Shown here: positions 43,701 through 58,452 of the stretch, in pieces | Position numbering within the stretch: position 1 is the first letter of the stretch | Layout of the letters: every line of letters begins with the position of its first letter | Assembly (NCBI GenBank): GCA_040954595.2 | Contig: CM082584.2 | Coordinates: 5,890,001-5,954,000, forward strand | From: Balanoglossus misakiensis | Lineage: Eukaryota > Hemichordata | Length of the DNA: 64,000 bases | Direction of reading: 5' to 3' | Made by a program: the position numbers and the translations under genes | Notes under the pieces: model-generated | The model's input: only the letters and a program-made list of their open reading frames with translations | Told to the model about the DNA's origin: nothing | Databases searched by the model: none

Positions 43701-46700
43701 GGCACTGCCATGTGTGTGTGTTGCCCTATACGTCATTCCATAGAGAACTGACAGACCGATCGCTTTTCTGGTGCCATACCGTCTCAAAAATTCTCAAAGC
43801 TTGGTTATTTAAAGTGAGGGAACACTCAAAATTAAAATTAATGTCTTATCCTGCTTTTTACATATGCGGTACATTTTTCCTTTGAAGACACTAACTCTGC
43901 ATTTATGCAGACTTACTAATGAATTTACTGTATCTATCTCAGAACAATACTGAATATGTCGCCATAGGTAGGCTTATACCCGATTGCGGGTCATTTTCGA
44001 TAGAAAATATGGCGTTTTAGTTAATATCAAGCGAAGCATTTCTCTTACATCCGCTTGCAAGACCTAGTTTTCATGATACCTTAAAAGTTTAGTGTGCCTT
44101 CTATAAGTAGCATCATCACGTGATCTACTTCCTCTGAGAATTATTCACTTCAGTTATTGAAAACAAAATCATATCATTGGTCGGTTCGCGGTGTCGTGGT
44201 AGTATCACGTGACTGACAGGTTAAACTTGGACATTAGACGAAGACTTTACAAAAGGGCGGATAGGAGTGGGAATGAGAGATATCTTCGTTAACATGAACG
44301 TGTTATAATATATCTGTTCATCACTTTGTATAGTGAACACGCGGAACATGGAACCCCTCTAAGGATCTCTGTATTAATAGGGTGTCCACAAATGCACTAC
44401 GGCTGCCCCCCCCCCCCCTCGTCTCATATAGGACCAAAGGACGATTTGTAGACTTTCCGTGTTTGACTTTAGCACGACTTTTGACCCCCAATGTGCAGTT
44501 GTTTGATAGCCATACACATGATGTCCCAGTCCCTGGCTATTTGACCCAGTAATTGTTATGACATTAGTATTCGAGCACAGATATCATGACTTTTGACCCC
44601 CTACATGTAAATAAAATTGTAGAGTTTGTACTCGACAATCAAACAGTGATCCCCCATACGAACAATTGTGGAAGATGCACTTTGCACTATTTAAGTTACG
44701 AATGTTATTATGAAACTAACAACTTACGAGTGAAAGTTGTCGTTAAAATGTTTGACGCCTTTTTGTTTGTTTTCAGTATTGCCCCCCCCCCCATCAAAGT
44801 GGTTTCGCATTAATTCGTTTGGCCAGCTCTATATCATATATTTTATATAAATCTATGCAGTGTTTATGTGAAACTTGATCTTTAATTTCGATAGTGGTCA
44901 TTGTTTTCGCAGGCTAGAAAGTTTATTCGTACACATGAAATGATTGTAATTTTACATCTCCAGTCAGGGTCGTTAACCCCATCAACAACACCGCAAAGTC
45001 TTAGAGTCAGGGGAACCCTCCGACGACCGTAACATATGTGTGATTGCAGCAAAATTTACACCATGCTTCAGTAGTTTCAGGCTGTGGTCGTATCAGTAAA
45101 ATTAACTGACGCTAGTGCAGTGAACGTCATTGATTTTTGACTTCGGTAAAAAGTTTTGTAGAAATATGTTTTCTCATTTCGTATTAATAAAATTAACTGA
45201 CGTGAAAATGCGCGCAGTGAACCTCATTGACTTATTTTACTTCAGTTATAATTGTTCTCTTTCTCCGTGATTATCAGAAGTCACGCGTACATATGCATAA
45301 GTTTAAATAACGCATACCATGAAACTGAAGAAATGACTTATGGTTACGGTGATTTACAGATGCCAGTTGCCAAGTCGGGTCGCAGTGTCAGTAAATTCAC
45401 CCCACAAATTGTTTGTTTTATGATATTAATAACAGAAACCTTTGCAGTTTTGGAGCAAAGATAACATAAATCAGTGCGGCCATCCCACCCACCACTTTGT
45501 GCTTTCATTTTGGAAACCATCTTGATTCTTTGCCGTGTTCCCGGCAACAGCTTGATGCGTCGTGCGGGCTAACTCGCACATAACCGGCTGTGGTGCGGAA
45601 ATAAAGCTGTGATGGCTTGCGAGAATGATCTTGACATGTGACCCCATATAATACTAACAGAGCTGACACATCTCTGTATGGGGTATGTGTGAACTCTCAA
45701 TAAGGACCCTCTAGGGTATTTAAATTCTCGTTGCGGTCGTCGTTACAATTGAAATTGGGTTTTTACTGACGCGTCTCTTCAAATCCTACCGGCAGTTTGT
45801 TACTACACTGAATCTGAACGCTTTGTGAAAACCTGTGACAGATTTTCCCCCTCGAGACACGGCACTGTCGTTTGTTAGGGTCAAGAGATCAAAAAGGGAA
45901 ATCCAAAACCGAGGAAGTTGTGCCGCAGCCGTTTCTGACACGGATGTACATTCGACATTTGACCTCTGCAAAAGACAATCGGGGCTAATCAGTCCAAAAT
46001 GTTGACTAGAATTGGGTTGGACCTATTACGATACCCTCTCAGTAATGATCTCTAGTAAGTTGGCATTCTTACCGTAATTGTCGGGTTTATCATAGAGAAG
46101 CCATGTGTCGTTTTAGAGTTTCTGCGCATACACTACGCATCGAATCAGATAGAAAATTACGTAACGAGCGCTCAGAAAGAATTTGTGTATATTGTAATTC
46201 TACAAGCATTGGAGACGAGTTCCACTTTAGTATGATGTGTCCTCTATATCAGGAGTTAAGGTCAAAATATATTCCAAGGTATTTTTACATAAATCCTTCC
46301 TTTCAAAAATTTACCCAGCTTTTACAGTCTCAAAACACAACTATTGTACGCAATTTTTCAAAATTTATCTACTATGCCATGAAGATGCGTTCCGAGACTG
46401 TTGAGGAACTTTCAACCGTGTAATACTGATTGTACTTGTTTCTAGTTGAGTGTCCCTCTGTACTTTTCTTTGTATGACTTTTGTGATTACTAGGAGGCCG
46501 GAGGCCTACAGTATCCGAATAAATCACACTATAACCTGATGTCAATATAACTGATCAGTGTATGTACAGAGTGAGTGCGGGGCCATGGTTCCGTCATCAA
46601 TCTAGTACGGAATACGAGCATGATGGATGCGATTTTATTCCGACCTCACTATACCAGTGATGACATATCTCTGCATGGAATTTAAGCCGGTACATAGTGC

Positions 46701-49700
46701 AATAAATAACAAATACATCACTTTCAGAGACCTGTCATATTATTTGTGCTTCATTCGAACTTTGACTTACATTCCACGGGGCATTACTGTCAATTGTACG
46801 CCAGAGAAATCTTTGGTACCTACCAACTATGACAGGGACAGCGCGAACAATACACCAAGTCTGCTGAGGTTTCAAGCACACAGTGCAGTAAATAAACATG
46901 TTGTTGGTCGACTGTATAAGAACAATTCTGAGGCCCATTGCATTTGTGATAAAGTAACCACCAGACACCTTTGATCAATTTGATGGCGTCATCATCGGTT
47001 TTCATCATCACTACTGTGATGTGGAACATTACAGCAAAGCATTTAATTGCGTCGCTAGAAGTGGGTGGATTTTGGTCTTTTGAATGAATACACAAGGCTT
47101 TTGCGCATGTCCATGGATGTCAAACCTAATCACATCTGTTTCATATCACATAACTTTATATGGAATCATATTATACTGATAGACATAGAAGGTCTGACAT
47201 TTAATGATACGTTTTAAACTATATGAATCATAAATTAAAATGGCGAATTAAAATCCCAGGGTAGAATAACAGCGGCACGTGTTGTGGATATAGTCACCAT
47301 GGGAACCCTCAAACTTACGTTTCCTTTTTGTTTTTCAGTGACATGTCGTCTGACCTTGATCAACTCTTCGCCCATCATCTCAAGGACAAGTGAAACACAC
47401 CTGTATTGCTTGGACACCAGTGGTGTGATTCCCGTGGCCGATTTGAGCATCAAACGAGTCTTGGACACCGGCAACGGCGCCGATATTCCAACACCGGCTG
47501 TTATCAACAACGACTGGCTTGAAGCCGTTTGGGGTCGAGAGACCGGCAGTGCGAGATACGGGGTGTTTTTCTGTGCTGAGGATAATTCAGATGATAAAGT
47601 GATCACTTCCAAGATTTTTAGATCGGGTAGGTCGAAAATTATCTGCCTGTCTGCGTGCCTGTCTGTCCTTGGGAAAATTGTTTCACATATGCCTAGTGTA
47701 TTTTGATTGCAAAACATCATATCACAAAAATGCATGCAAAACAAGAAAGATACAGCGAATGGGCCTTAATGCATTTGTGCGATCAAGACATATTCTAAGA
47801 ATTACTGAATTGGTATTATATTGAGAACTACCAAACAAGGTGTATGTTTCCACGTAGTTTAGTTGATACCAGTATCGAAAAGGACAAGCAAATTACCAAA
47901 ACCAGGTTCCAAATTGGTTTTAAATAGTTCCAGTGATGTTTTAATTTACTGCGATGACATTTCTTCGCACTTTTCTTGGTAAACAGCTTGTATTTCTAGA
48001 AGCTAAATTCGCATAAAACTGTCGCATGTGACAATTTCGGGCTGGTATTAAAGTTGCCTTCATAGATCCACGGTTTTCGTATCTTGAACACAGTACGTCA
48101 CACGTGATGGTCTTTGGGCATAGAGTCGAATACAGCAGGTCGAACATATTTCAATACACAACAGTGACACAGAGCCTGTCACTATTTTACGTACAGGTAT
48201 ACGAGTCTGTGAAATGTGAGGCATTACATGCATGGTTGGCTTGTGGTCTGTCGCTATTATTGTAAGCTTATGCATGAAAAAAAAACATGTTTTTGCATTG
48301 ACACGAGTTTATCATTTTCATGTTCAGTAGATGTTGCTCCCGGTGTCTTCTCACCCCGCGTCCTCTCAGTGTCGGTTAGCAGCGGCGACGACCTCACGAT
48401 TGAGATGTCGCGCGAGAAGCAAATATCCGTCGGTGTCACCATCGTCTGGCGACACAACGGCCAAATATTGAACATTCCCGCCCCGTCGTCCGCAGAACCG
48501 TTGGCCGTTCAAACCTACCATTTTGTCTTGCGGAATGTTTCAAAGGCGGACGGGGGCATTTATGAAATTCATCCGTCCGATAACCGAACACTCGGAGCAA
48601 TGACCAGGGTAATCGTCAGAGGTAAGGGAAAGACAGATTTTGTATTGACTTTTATTCCATTGCAGGTTGAACGTCACTATAATTTCAGACTTGGTTTGCA
48701 AAAAACTGGGTGTTTCATCGTGCCTAATAGGCCGAATAAGTAGTTGTAATGCACTGAAGATAAATATTGACTAAGTGGCCAAGTAATTTACTTTCTGTCA
48801 CATTTTTATTGACTGAAAACGAACCGAGGATATATGTTCTCTAAGTTTACTTATTTATCGCCGACACATACAGGTAACTGTAGAAAGATTTGCATGTGCT
48901 TTGAGATACCAGATCGCTCCCAGCATTATGTAAACCTTACAGCATATCTCAAGTTTAAATCTCATCTTGATCGTAAGATCGTTACATAGTGACTTCGGGT
49001 ACTATCAAAAAGCTCTGTACTCACTGTAAGATTTCATATTCAATCGTGTGGTCTGTTTGTATTTCGATCTTAGGGTGCCGATTTGGACGCTGGAATCCAC
49101 CAGAATGTGATAAAATCTGCCCGACTTGCCAAAATGGCGGAATTTGTGATGATGCCAATGGCAACTGTATTTGTCCTCCTGGTTTCATGGGGACCACGTG
49201 TTCTGTTGGTGAGTATTATTTATGACTTTACGTTGCGACCATATAGGATAGTGCAAATACGTGTAAATAAAATACAGTTCCTGGAAAAAGAGGAAGTCGC
49301 AGTATGGTCCGTGGGTGATCCGTGCCCCAAATTTCCCTCCTTGGAAGGTTTGGAATATCAGTTACTCAGGACCAATTTTGACCGCGGGAAATTCACGTCA
49401 TATATTCCAGGAATTCTGTCCCGATGTCGGAAATGTTCCGTATCGTGTGGTGAACTTTTAGGAATAACAATACCATAAACTTGGTCGTATATGTTCGTTA
49501 CATTTTCATTTCCTTAAATATTTGCATCATCCAGCCTGTGGAGCAAATAAATACGGCGAGACCTGTGACCATGAGTGTGACGCAGATGGTTGCGGATACA
49601 GTCAGTTCTGCCTTCCGGATCCTTATGGATGTGCGTGTGCCACTGGTTGGAAAGGAAGTCAGTGTAACCATGGTAAATAATTATGCAATTAAACTTTTAG

Positions 49701-52700
49701 CTAATTGAGGATGTAGGTAGTATTAATCGTACATTTAGTAAGAAGTGGGATTGACTTATACCAGAAAGCTCGAAATTGAAACTGATTGTCTATGACATGC
49801 AATCGGCAGACAAAATTACTTCTGCATTAGTATTGGTGGTGCATATGATGTTGTCAAACTATGGTATATTATTAAACTGTTCATCAACTTGTTGTTCATA
49901 CGAGAAGAATTTTGCTATTTGTATTTATGTGCGAAAAGGCATTCGCAAACAGTACATTGTATATAGTGGACGGAGAACTCTAAACCTCACTTTAACCTTG
50001 TAGTCAGGGAAATTATCGCATCTGTTGAGGGGTATTATTTCATCCACTGTTTTCCACAGCTTGTGATGTAGGCACGTATGGGCCCGACTGCAAACTCACC
50101 TGCGATTGCCAAAATGGAGGAATCTGTGATCGATATCGAGGATGTGTGTGCACGGACGGCTGGTCTGGTATGACGTGTGAATCACCGCGTAAGTCGACTC
50201 TTCCTCATTGCCATAACTTCTTTGCCAGTCAAGCGATATTCTGGCAGGAGGCTTTTTTCATGTAATTGAAAAACATTTTAAGGGACTTTATCAATACCCA
50301 TCCGAAGACGGTATCGAGCTTGCGTCACTGTGCGGAGAAGTTCCAAGTTTACTTCATTTCAGATGCTAAAACGTAGAAACACGGTTGACATCAAGAACAG
50401 CTGCATACTTCGGTTCACCTACATGTATGGGGATCGCCAAAATACACTGAACAAAAGTGTACATTTTTGGCAACAGAGGGGCGCGGTGAATGTGTACAAT
50501 ACGTTGTCTAATCCAGTCTTGTATTCTTCATTTTTAAAATTAACTATTGGCATATTTACTATGGTACTGATATGCAACCTCCCTTCTGCAGAGCTAGAAC
50601 CACCGGTTCCACTGAACTCACCCACCATGGTTGCATCCGGTTCCAACAGCCTGACGATCGATCCCAACACCGAGCCGTACTCAGGCTCTGGGCCCATCGA
50701 GGCCGCCACCGTGGTCTTCAAGAAGACTGCCGACAGCGTTTGGGTGGAGAGAGCCCTCCCCGTCAGCAATTTCACTTTCTACGTCTTGCGGGGATTGGAC
50801 CACGACGTGGAATACGAGATCAAGATCCGCCTGACGGGAACCGGCGGTAATGGCGAGGACGGACCTAAACTGATCGCGTCCACAACTGCACCGCAGTGTC
50901 AGGGTAAGATCTCCAATGAGTTGAATAGGATAGCGGATGGAAAAAATGTCTCTGAAGAACAAATCTGTAATATTGCTGTAAAGTATAGAACCAGTCGTGA
51001 AAACTGCCGGTTTTCGTTGTGATCTTCCATCTTTTGCTAGACGACGCATTCAGATCCATTGAAAAAACATGTTCTGTACATGAAAGGACTGTATGTATAT
51101 CATTGGGTAACGCTTCTACCTACATGTACGTCACCTTTTGTGAAAATTTTAAGAAAATAACACCACGTGTTTTCTCTCGAAATTCACAAAACCATTATGA
51201 CATGATTAAACCATCACTGATCATGCTGATAAGTTTCATACTGCTTGAGTCGTGGTTGATATGTAACGACATTTTCTCCTCTCTACATCACAGCCCTGAC
51301 AGAGTCTCCCGAACTGACCCTAACTGTCCTGGGATCGAGGTCCATCAACGTCACGTGGCAGAAGATCGAGAGTATGGGCGTCAGAGGCTACGAGGTTGCT
51401 TACAAGGAAGATGGAGGCCACATGTTCTTCCGAGAAATCGACCGCGCTGAACAGACTTGGTTCTTATTGGAAGGTCTGAGTCCGTACACGACATACATGA
51501 TCGGTGTTGCAGAAATCAATTGCGCCGGCGAGGGGCCTACATCTCCGTTAATGAGTGTAACCACACGGGAGGATGGTGAGTACCAGCCGAGACAATTAAA
51601 ATATTTAAATTAAAGAGGATTTTGAAAGTATGTTGGATGATTGTTTTGATAGACTTTTCACTTGTTATCAATGCTATTCTCAGTTTTGATTATTTGGAGT
51701 CCGACAGAAAATCAAGACACGCGTAACAAAACGAGAAAACGTCAATCTAAATCTTTCGTACAGTCAAAATGCCACTGACTTTGTTAAATGTTTTTTTTGC
51801 TAATTTTCGAGTTTTTCTTGTCAACGGCCACAGCAGTACTGTTCTTTCGAGCTCGTTTTATGCAAACAGTCCTCATATAATTGATTGTCCGGAAAAATGA
51901 GTTACTTTAATATTTCCAGCAATGTCAGAAGTATGACATCTCCAAATCATAGAGAACGTCTCATGTAACTGCTGTACTTGCGTATCTCAATGCAATATTT
52001 TCTTCTATTCAACAGCTCCAGGACCAGTCAGAAACCTTCGTTTATACCCACATTCTTCGACAAGAATTCTGGCCACATGGAGCCCACCTTCACAGGCAAA
52101 TGGTGACATCAGACGGTATGATTTGACCGTCTACGAGAATGGCTTACTGTTGAGAGATCGAGTGGCCCGCTCCACGACCACCACGAATTATGTTTTGAGC
52201 GGTCTCCGTCCGTACACAAATTATCGAGTGGTCGTGCAGGCCTACACCATCAAGACTGGTGAAAGCGCCGACAAAGAAATCCGCACCCCTCAAGACGGTT
52301 AGTCTATTTGTAATCTTCCGACTTTTGGAGATTTTTACAAGATTATGACACTTTCTCTAAGTTGAAGCGTCTCAGATTAGAAACCGTCTTAAAAAATCGT
52401 GTGTGGACGGTGTAAGAGGTCCTGAAACGGCTCAGATTTGAGACGGCTTTGCTGGCCAGACCTGAGCCGGTGTCTATGGGACTGAGCCTCAGCGCCTATA
52501 CATAAATTTTGAGTGTGTGGACGCAAGCGACTCAAAGGATTAATGCTCTGTGTTTACCATAGGCAAATAGTGTCTCAAATTTTTCCCTGTCTGAACCTGG
52601 TACAATGCAAAAGACTAAAAGATTTTGCGTACGGTCATATTTTACAGCACCTGACGGTCCACCGACTTCCATCGTCGCCAGTGACGTCACCAGCACTACA

Positions 52701-55700
52701 ATCACATTCACGTGGGAGCAACCAGAAGAAAGACGTCGCAACGGCGTAATTACGAGGTACGAGTACATTTTCAGGAATGCCGTGGACGGCATGGACCGGA
52801 GAACGTTCTCCACAAGATATACTTCTGCAACCTTCGATGCCCTGTTACCGAGTACTTTGTACTCGTTCCAGTTAAGAGCTTATACCGACGAGGGACCGGG
52901 GCCTTACAGCGAAGAAGTTAGGGCAGTGACGGAAACAGGTAAGGGAACGAGTATACAGTTAACGACTATGCGCTGAGGAAAACTTTCATAAGAGCCTCAC
53001 GAGGCAAGATACAAATCCAGGGAACTTCATGTTCCAAGTGACAAGAATTAGCGAGTTTAATCCCCTTTTCTGTCAAGCATAACAAAGAAATCCTTTATCA
53101 ATTAATTTCGATTCAATACGGTTTTTGCAAGTGACAGAGATTCAGACAGAGATCCAGACATTATTAGTCACATCTCAAACAAAAATATTGGTTCTTATTA
53201 CTTTAATAATCTTTATTTCTAGCGAGGGTGACAGGACCGGATGTGAAGGGCGATCCTACAACCCTGTCAGCCCGTACGAGTGGTGAGTACAATACTTTCC
53301 CTTTGCTTAACTCTTCCTCTCTTGTTTTTCCGTTACTTCAATCTTTGCACTTGTTTTTGAACTTGTGTGTTTCAGTTTACTCTATGATTATGAATTTGTA
53401 TTTTATTTTTCTCTTCTACTGCCCGAACGATTATTTCCTCGTCTGCGGGCGCCCTTATCAATAACAAGCCTCCTATTCAAATACTCGTTATCCGTTTTTT
53501 ACCCTGAAAATGTATCCAACACTCTTTTCTCGACCTCCATCTTTATGAATGTTCGTCAAATCGTTTTGCTCAGCCATTTTGCGAGTGCCAACGAGCAAAC
53601 CTACAACTGTGTCAACAGCATACATCACTCAAAGCGACCGAACAACGGTATCAACCGTCCAAACAATTGGATCAGGTAGGCTTTGGCACGACGAGCAAGG
53701 TTATGAAAAAAACGTCTGTTGCATAACTACATGTACTCACCCCCACTAATCGATAGAATGGAATTGTCCTCAGCTAACGATTGTATTGCGTCACTTTTCC
53801 CTCGTTGAGCACGCGCTCACATCACGTTCCCAACATTCTGTTTAAATGACCCAATCTTGCGTGCAGAATTCAATTTTCGCACTAACATGTCTACAACTCT
53901 GTTTTCCTACTCTGACATGCAACGCATGGAATGTAAATTTGCAAGCAACGAAATATGAAACAAGACGACAGCGTTGAAATTTGATTTACATGGGTGATTT
54001 TTAGATTCTTGTGTGTAAGCTCGGGACCATAGCGTTCATACGGCAGTCTTTAGATAAGTCTATACGAGGTCATCACTGTACAGTGAGTGACACACGAGTT
54101 GAGTTTAAGTAAACCGCCTGTCCATCTGTTCCCGATATCACAGTCAAATGGGCTTCTTTATCCCTTAAAAACTAAAACGCATTCCATATGCATGAAACAT
54201 TTGCGTCCTCCCCAACCGACACATTAATATATCCTTGCCAAGCATACCGTATGTGTTACACTAATGTGTTTCGTGAAAGTAAAGACTATCAGGGGGTATA
54301 TTTAAAAGAAAAAAATGAGGGGGAAGAGATTCATAGGTGTTCATGTAAATAGCTGTGAACGGTAGAGAATATTTCAGGCTTTTTTGTATGACCGGGGTCT
54401 TGCTGAACATTTCGATATTAATTACTTATAGGAATCCATATAGGATTGACGGTTTGCACATAATTTTGAAATACACAATACGGACGTATTGTTATCGATT
54501 TGGTGGTAATTTCTCTCTTCTCAGAGCCGGACCCACCAAAGGGGACCGTAGTAAAGGGAATAAAGACAGAAGTACCTTACGGTATTGCGACGGACGACGT
54601 GCAGACAACAAAGGACGCGCCGCCGACCAAACAGATCCCGGCAGGCAGTGGCGAATTGAGCGGCTCTGTTACCTCCGCTGTGGTCATGGTGATTGGCATC
54701 ATATGCGGTGTCGTGTTGATATTGCTACTGGCATGCGCAGTCTGCTTCATGATCATTCGGAGCAAGAAGAAGAAGCGGAAGGCGGCGAGAGTAGCGTCAG
54801 AGCCTCCAATGCGCATGAGTGAGGTGAGGGGAAACAATTCCGATCAATATCCTCGCAATTCCACGAAAGAAACCCGGTGCTGGTACCAGTCAATTTCTAT
54901 AGGCTAGATGTTTGCAATCGGATAACATGGAGACCAGTTCAGTAGTGTCTACCTTGTGTTTTCAAATTGTTGGTGTGACGTCATGCATGTTTCAGCGTTA
55001 CATACAACATGCAACCCTTTTTACAGAAAACACACATTTTATTTGGTTCTAGGATGTTTACAAGCACAAATGCAAAAGTATGGTTGTCTGGTCTTGAGAT
55101 AAGACTCAAAAATGGTAAACTCACGGTCTGCCGAAGTGACGGCTAGAGAATACTAAGTACTGTATTTTAAAATGTGAACATTGGACGTAATAAGAAAGAT
55201 AACGTTAATACCAATATGTTTGTAACTTTTGAAATGGAAGTTCGAGTTAAAGCAGTCACCATCCGTCTTAGTTCACGGTTTTCACTGAAAGTTCACATTT
55301 TCGTTTGTAACCACGACAGCTTCAGAGACAAGAGTCGGAGAACTTCCACAACGACTATGGAAGCAACCCATCAGCTCACCCGCCTATGCAAAGCGTCATA
55401 TCCTTGGACGGTTCAGCGATCCTCGTACCGGCACACCTGGACTTTTGGCGTATTCCTTGGGAGAAAATCATCTTCGAAGACAGGATTCTTGCGGAGGGCA
55501 ACTTTGGCAGAGTGATGAAGGCGGACATCAAGAAAGACGACAATAATGTGATCGAGGCTGCAGTCAAAGTCCTTAAAGGTACTAGCAAATGCACGCCATG
55601 TCTTACAATAATTTTGCGGCCCGACGCTTCTTAACGACCAACACTTCCAACTTCAGGTACATGTTGAGCATCTGCGAATGTTGATTAACGCTTCCTTATC

Positions 55701-58405
55701 TGTAAGTTTTTACTATTTTCCGTATTCTTGTTTTGTGTTTTCTGTTTATCAACCGCGCTCCCCGTTGTTGGGTGAGTATATGCGCCATCGTTATTGCTTT
55801 GGGATGTGAGCACGGTGTTCTGCTAATCACGGACATCACACGATGACTGACCTTCTGAATAATTTGGTTTCTCCACAGACGGAGCAAGTGACATCGATCG
55901 CAAAGATTTCATCGGTGAACTGGAAATCATGTGCAAAGTTGGAAAACATCCTAATATTGTCAGTTTAGTCGGAGCTTGTGAAAATTCAGGTATGGGCGAT
56001 TACTCACCCGATCCATTTCTGCTTGGTTCTTGTTTTGTTTATATATATCGAGTCGTTTCGTCTCCTGGCTATTTTAGGCTATCAACATTACTGTGAATGA
56101 TGTCTTTTCTTGTTTCAACTGCCTTCAACTTTAACATGCGTGTGATTTATCCGCAGGAGTCTTGTACGTAGCAACGGAGTACGCCAACCACGGCAATCTG
56201 TTGAACTTACTTCGTAAGAGCCGTTGCTTGGAAACAGACCCTAACTATGCTAGGGATTTGCATAGCATGTCAACGTATGACTCCGAACAGCTACTGCAAT
56301 TCGCTGCCGACGTGGCTCTAGGAATGAAACATTTGTGCGAGAAAGGGGTAAGTCACACCAGGGAACACGTGTAACCATCCCAGGTGGAAATTAACATATT
56401 AGGTTGTGAAATACGCAGGAAGCAATTCTCAATTGCCGTTAGAGGTTTGTGGGTTCACAATTGCTCAGCAATCTTCCAGGTATAGCTTGTCTGGCATTAA
56501 ATACATGTATGTGTAAATATTCGTGGAAAACTTCGTTCGAGTTTTACACAGATCCCAGTGGATGTGAACTTTACATTTAATAACATGAATTTCATTCTAC
56601 CTTTTCCCAGTGCGTACATCGTGATTTGGCAGCTCGTAACATCCTAGTGTATGATAACTTTGTGGCTAAAGTGGCCGACTTTGGTTTGTCACGTGGCGAT
56701 GAGGTGTATGTCAAGATGACTGCAGTAAGTACCTGTATATTATCATGTATGTGACCTTATAAAGAATCAGCGAAAGCAGCCCATACCTTACAGGTTTAAA
56801 GGGAGACAGTCGTCCCGTCTGCGGCTGCGCGGGAACGAGTCCCACAGGACACATGTACAGTTGCAGGGGAACTCTAAACAGGCAAAGACGTGTGACTTTT
56901 ACAATGTACATAATTGCAAATAGCGTGCTGTTACTTTTTTATCGCATTCCCATGTTAGCGTTGACACAAACTATAGCGATTGGCGGCGTCTCCCTCAAAT
57001 TACGGCGTGTTCATGACCATCGCCCGCCAGCAAGTCAAAGTAGGCACAATGTATAGAACTGTTAAAATGAACAATGTGTTTTTTTGGGGTATTACACTGT
57101 ACATCATGGCGAACAATTTATATATCATACTTTTGAATCACATAAATGCCCGGTTCTGAATGTACCAATAACAATGCTTGACTATCAATGAATACAGGGT
57201 CGCTTGCCAGTTAGATGGATGGCCATTGAATCTCTTAACTACAGCGTATACACAACGAAGAGTGACGTGTAAGTGTAACAAATCGTCCTTGCAAGTAAAC
57301 GTATATGACAACCAAGACCATAAGTCTATGCTTGTTTTCCAGCACAATATTACAAATCTAATAAAGAAAATATTGTTTATTGTTTGAGATTGGGACGATA
57401 GGAAATGGCTGAGTTTGTTCCACCTGATCATGATAAGCTATTCCTTGTTTTGCTTCCTGGAACACACGTATGACATATATCAAACATGTAGGTTTGACAC
57501 CTGCATCGCAGAAACAAAGATTTCAATACATCGTAATGTGCATGTAAGGTGTCTCCTTACCACACTAATTGTAGGTACCAAGTACATATACCACAATTAT
57601 GTATTCACGGGAAGTTTCCATTCGTTACGTACTTATACTTGTATTGCAGTCGTATATGCCGTTTATTGAATCAGAGTTTAATGGCATTTACTTTTCACAC
57701 AGATGGTCCTTCGGAATTTTGCTTTGGGAAATAATTACACTCGGTAAGTAACATTCCTTGTTGAATTCATACACTCACTATTTCAACCATCATCACTTTC
57801 TATTCGTTCAGCTGCAAATGTCCGAAGTGCCAGTGTATTGTTCGGTCTGTATCGATGTTATACATATTTGAGGTGGGCACCATTAGTTTCTGAGCATATG
57901 TGGTAGATACATATAGATCTGTACAGGCGTCCGAGTCAATTAACGGGAGACGAACTTTCTATATGAGAAGTCATCCTGTTTGGATGTGACGGGCGAGACA
58001 AGCGTAACGCGATGCCCGCACTCTTTTAACACACACAAAAGAACTTGCATCAGAGTTTTATCGTATATCGTTTGCCTTCTAGATTGTCGTTTGTCGTGTT
58101 TGCTGTCTGTTACCGTTCGACTGGGTATTCAATTTCGCCTAGCTTAATTGGACGTGTTCGTGTTTCTACTTTATGTAGGACTTATAATCTTGAGTTTGCA
58201 GGTTTCAGATGAACACCATGACTGTCCATTAGTGTTATTGCTGTCCATGGATTTCAGTTCATCGTGTAATACAATCTGTCTGGCCACACCTGCCTGTTTA
58301 ATCCTAAGAACACCACAATACCGGTGCAACATTTTATCATTTTGTCCCATCGTTTTTAGAAATCTGCACCTTTTGTACACAATGTTTTCTTTGCATTGCT
58401 TGACA

Positions 58406-58452
<47 letters not shown>

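Larger units (their letters stand above)
40778..47338 (+). other. First intron of Tie (6.6 kb)
   Basis: Starts GTGGGT and ends TTTTTCAG. It contains two TCACGTGA palindromes (44116 and 44205), a run of C near 44407-44418 and another near 44785, and a LINE 3' fragment at 46103-46423. No further Tie exon was found. Confidence 0.6.

Noticed and set aside
50330-51022. 230-codon frame containing the first FN3 exon
   Set aside because: Only 50592-50903 is coding in the Tie model; the rest is intron read through by chance.
56689-56700. RGD tripeptide in the Tie kinase activation loop
   Set aside because: It is intracellular, and the matching human segment is SRGQEV; no integrin-binding meaning.
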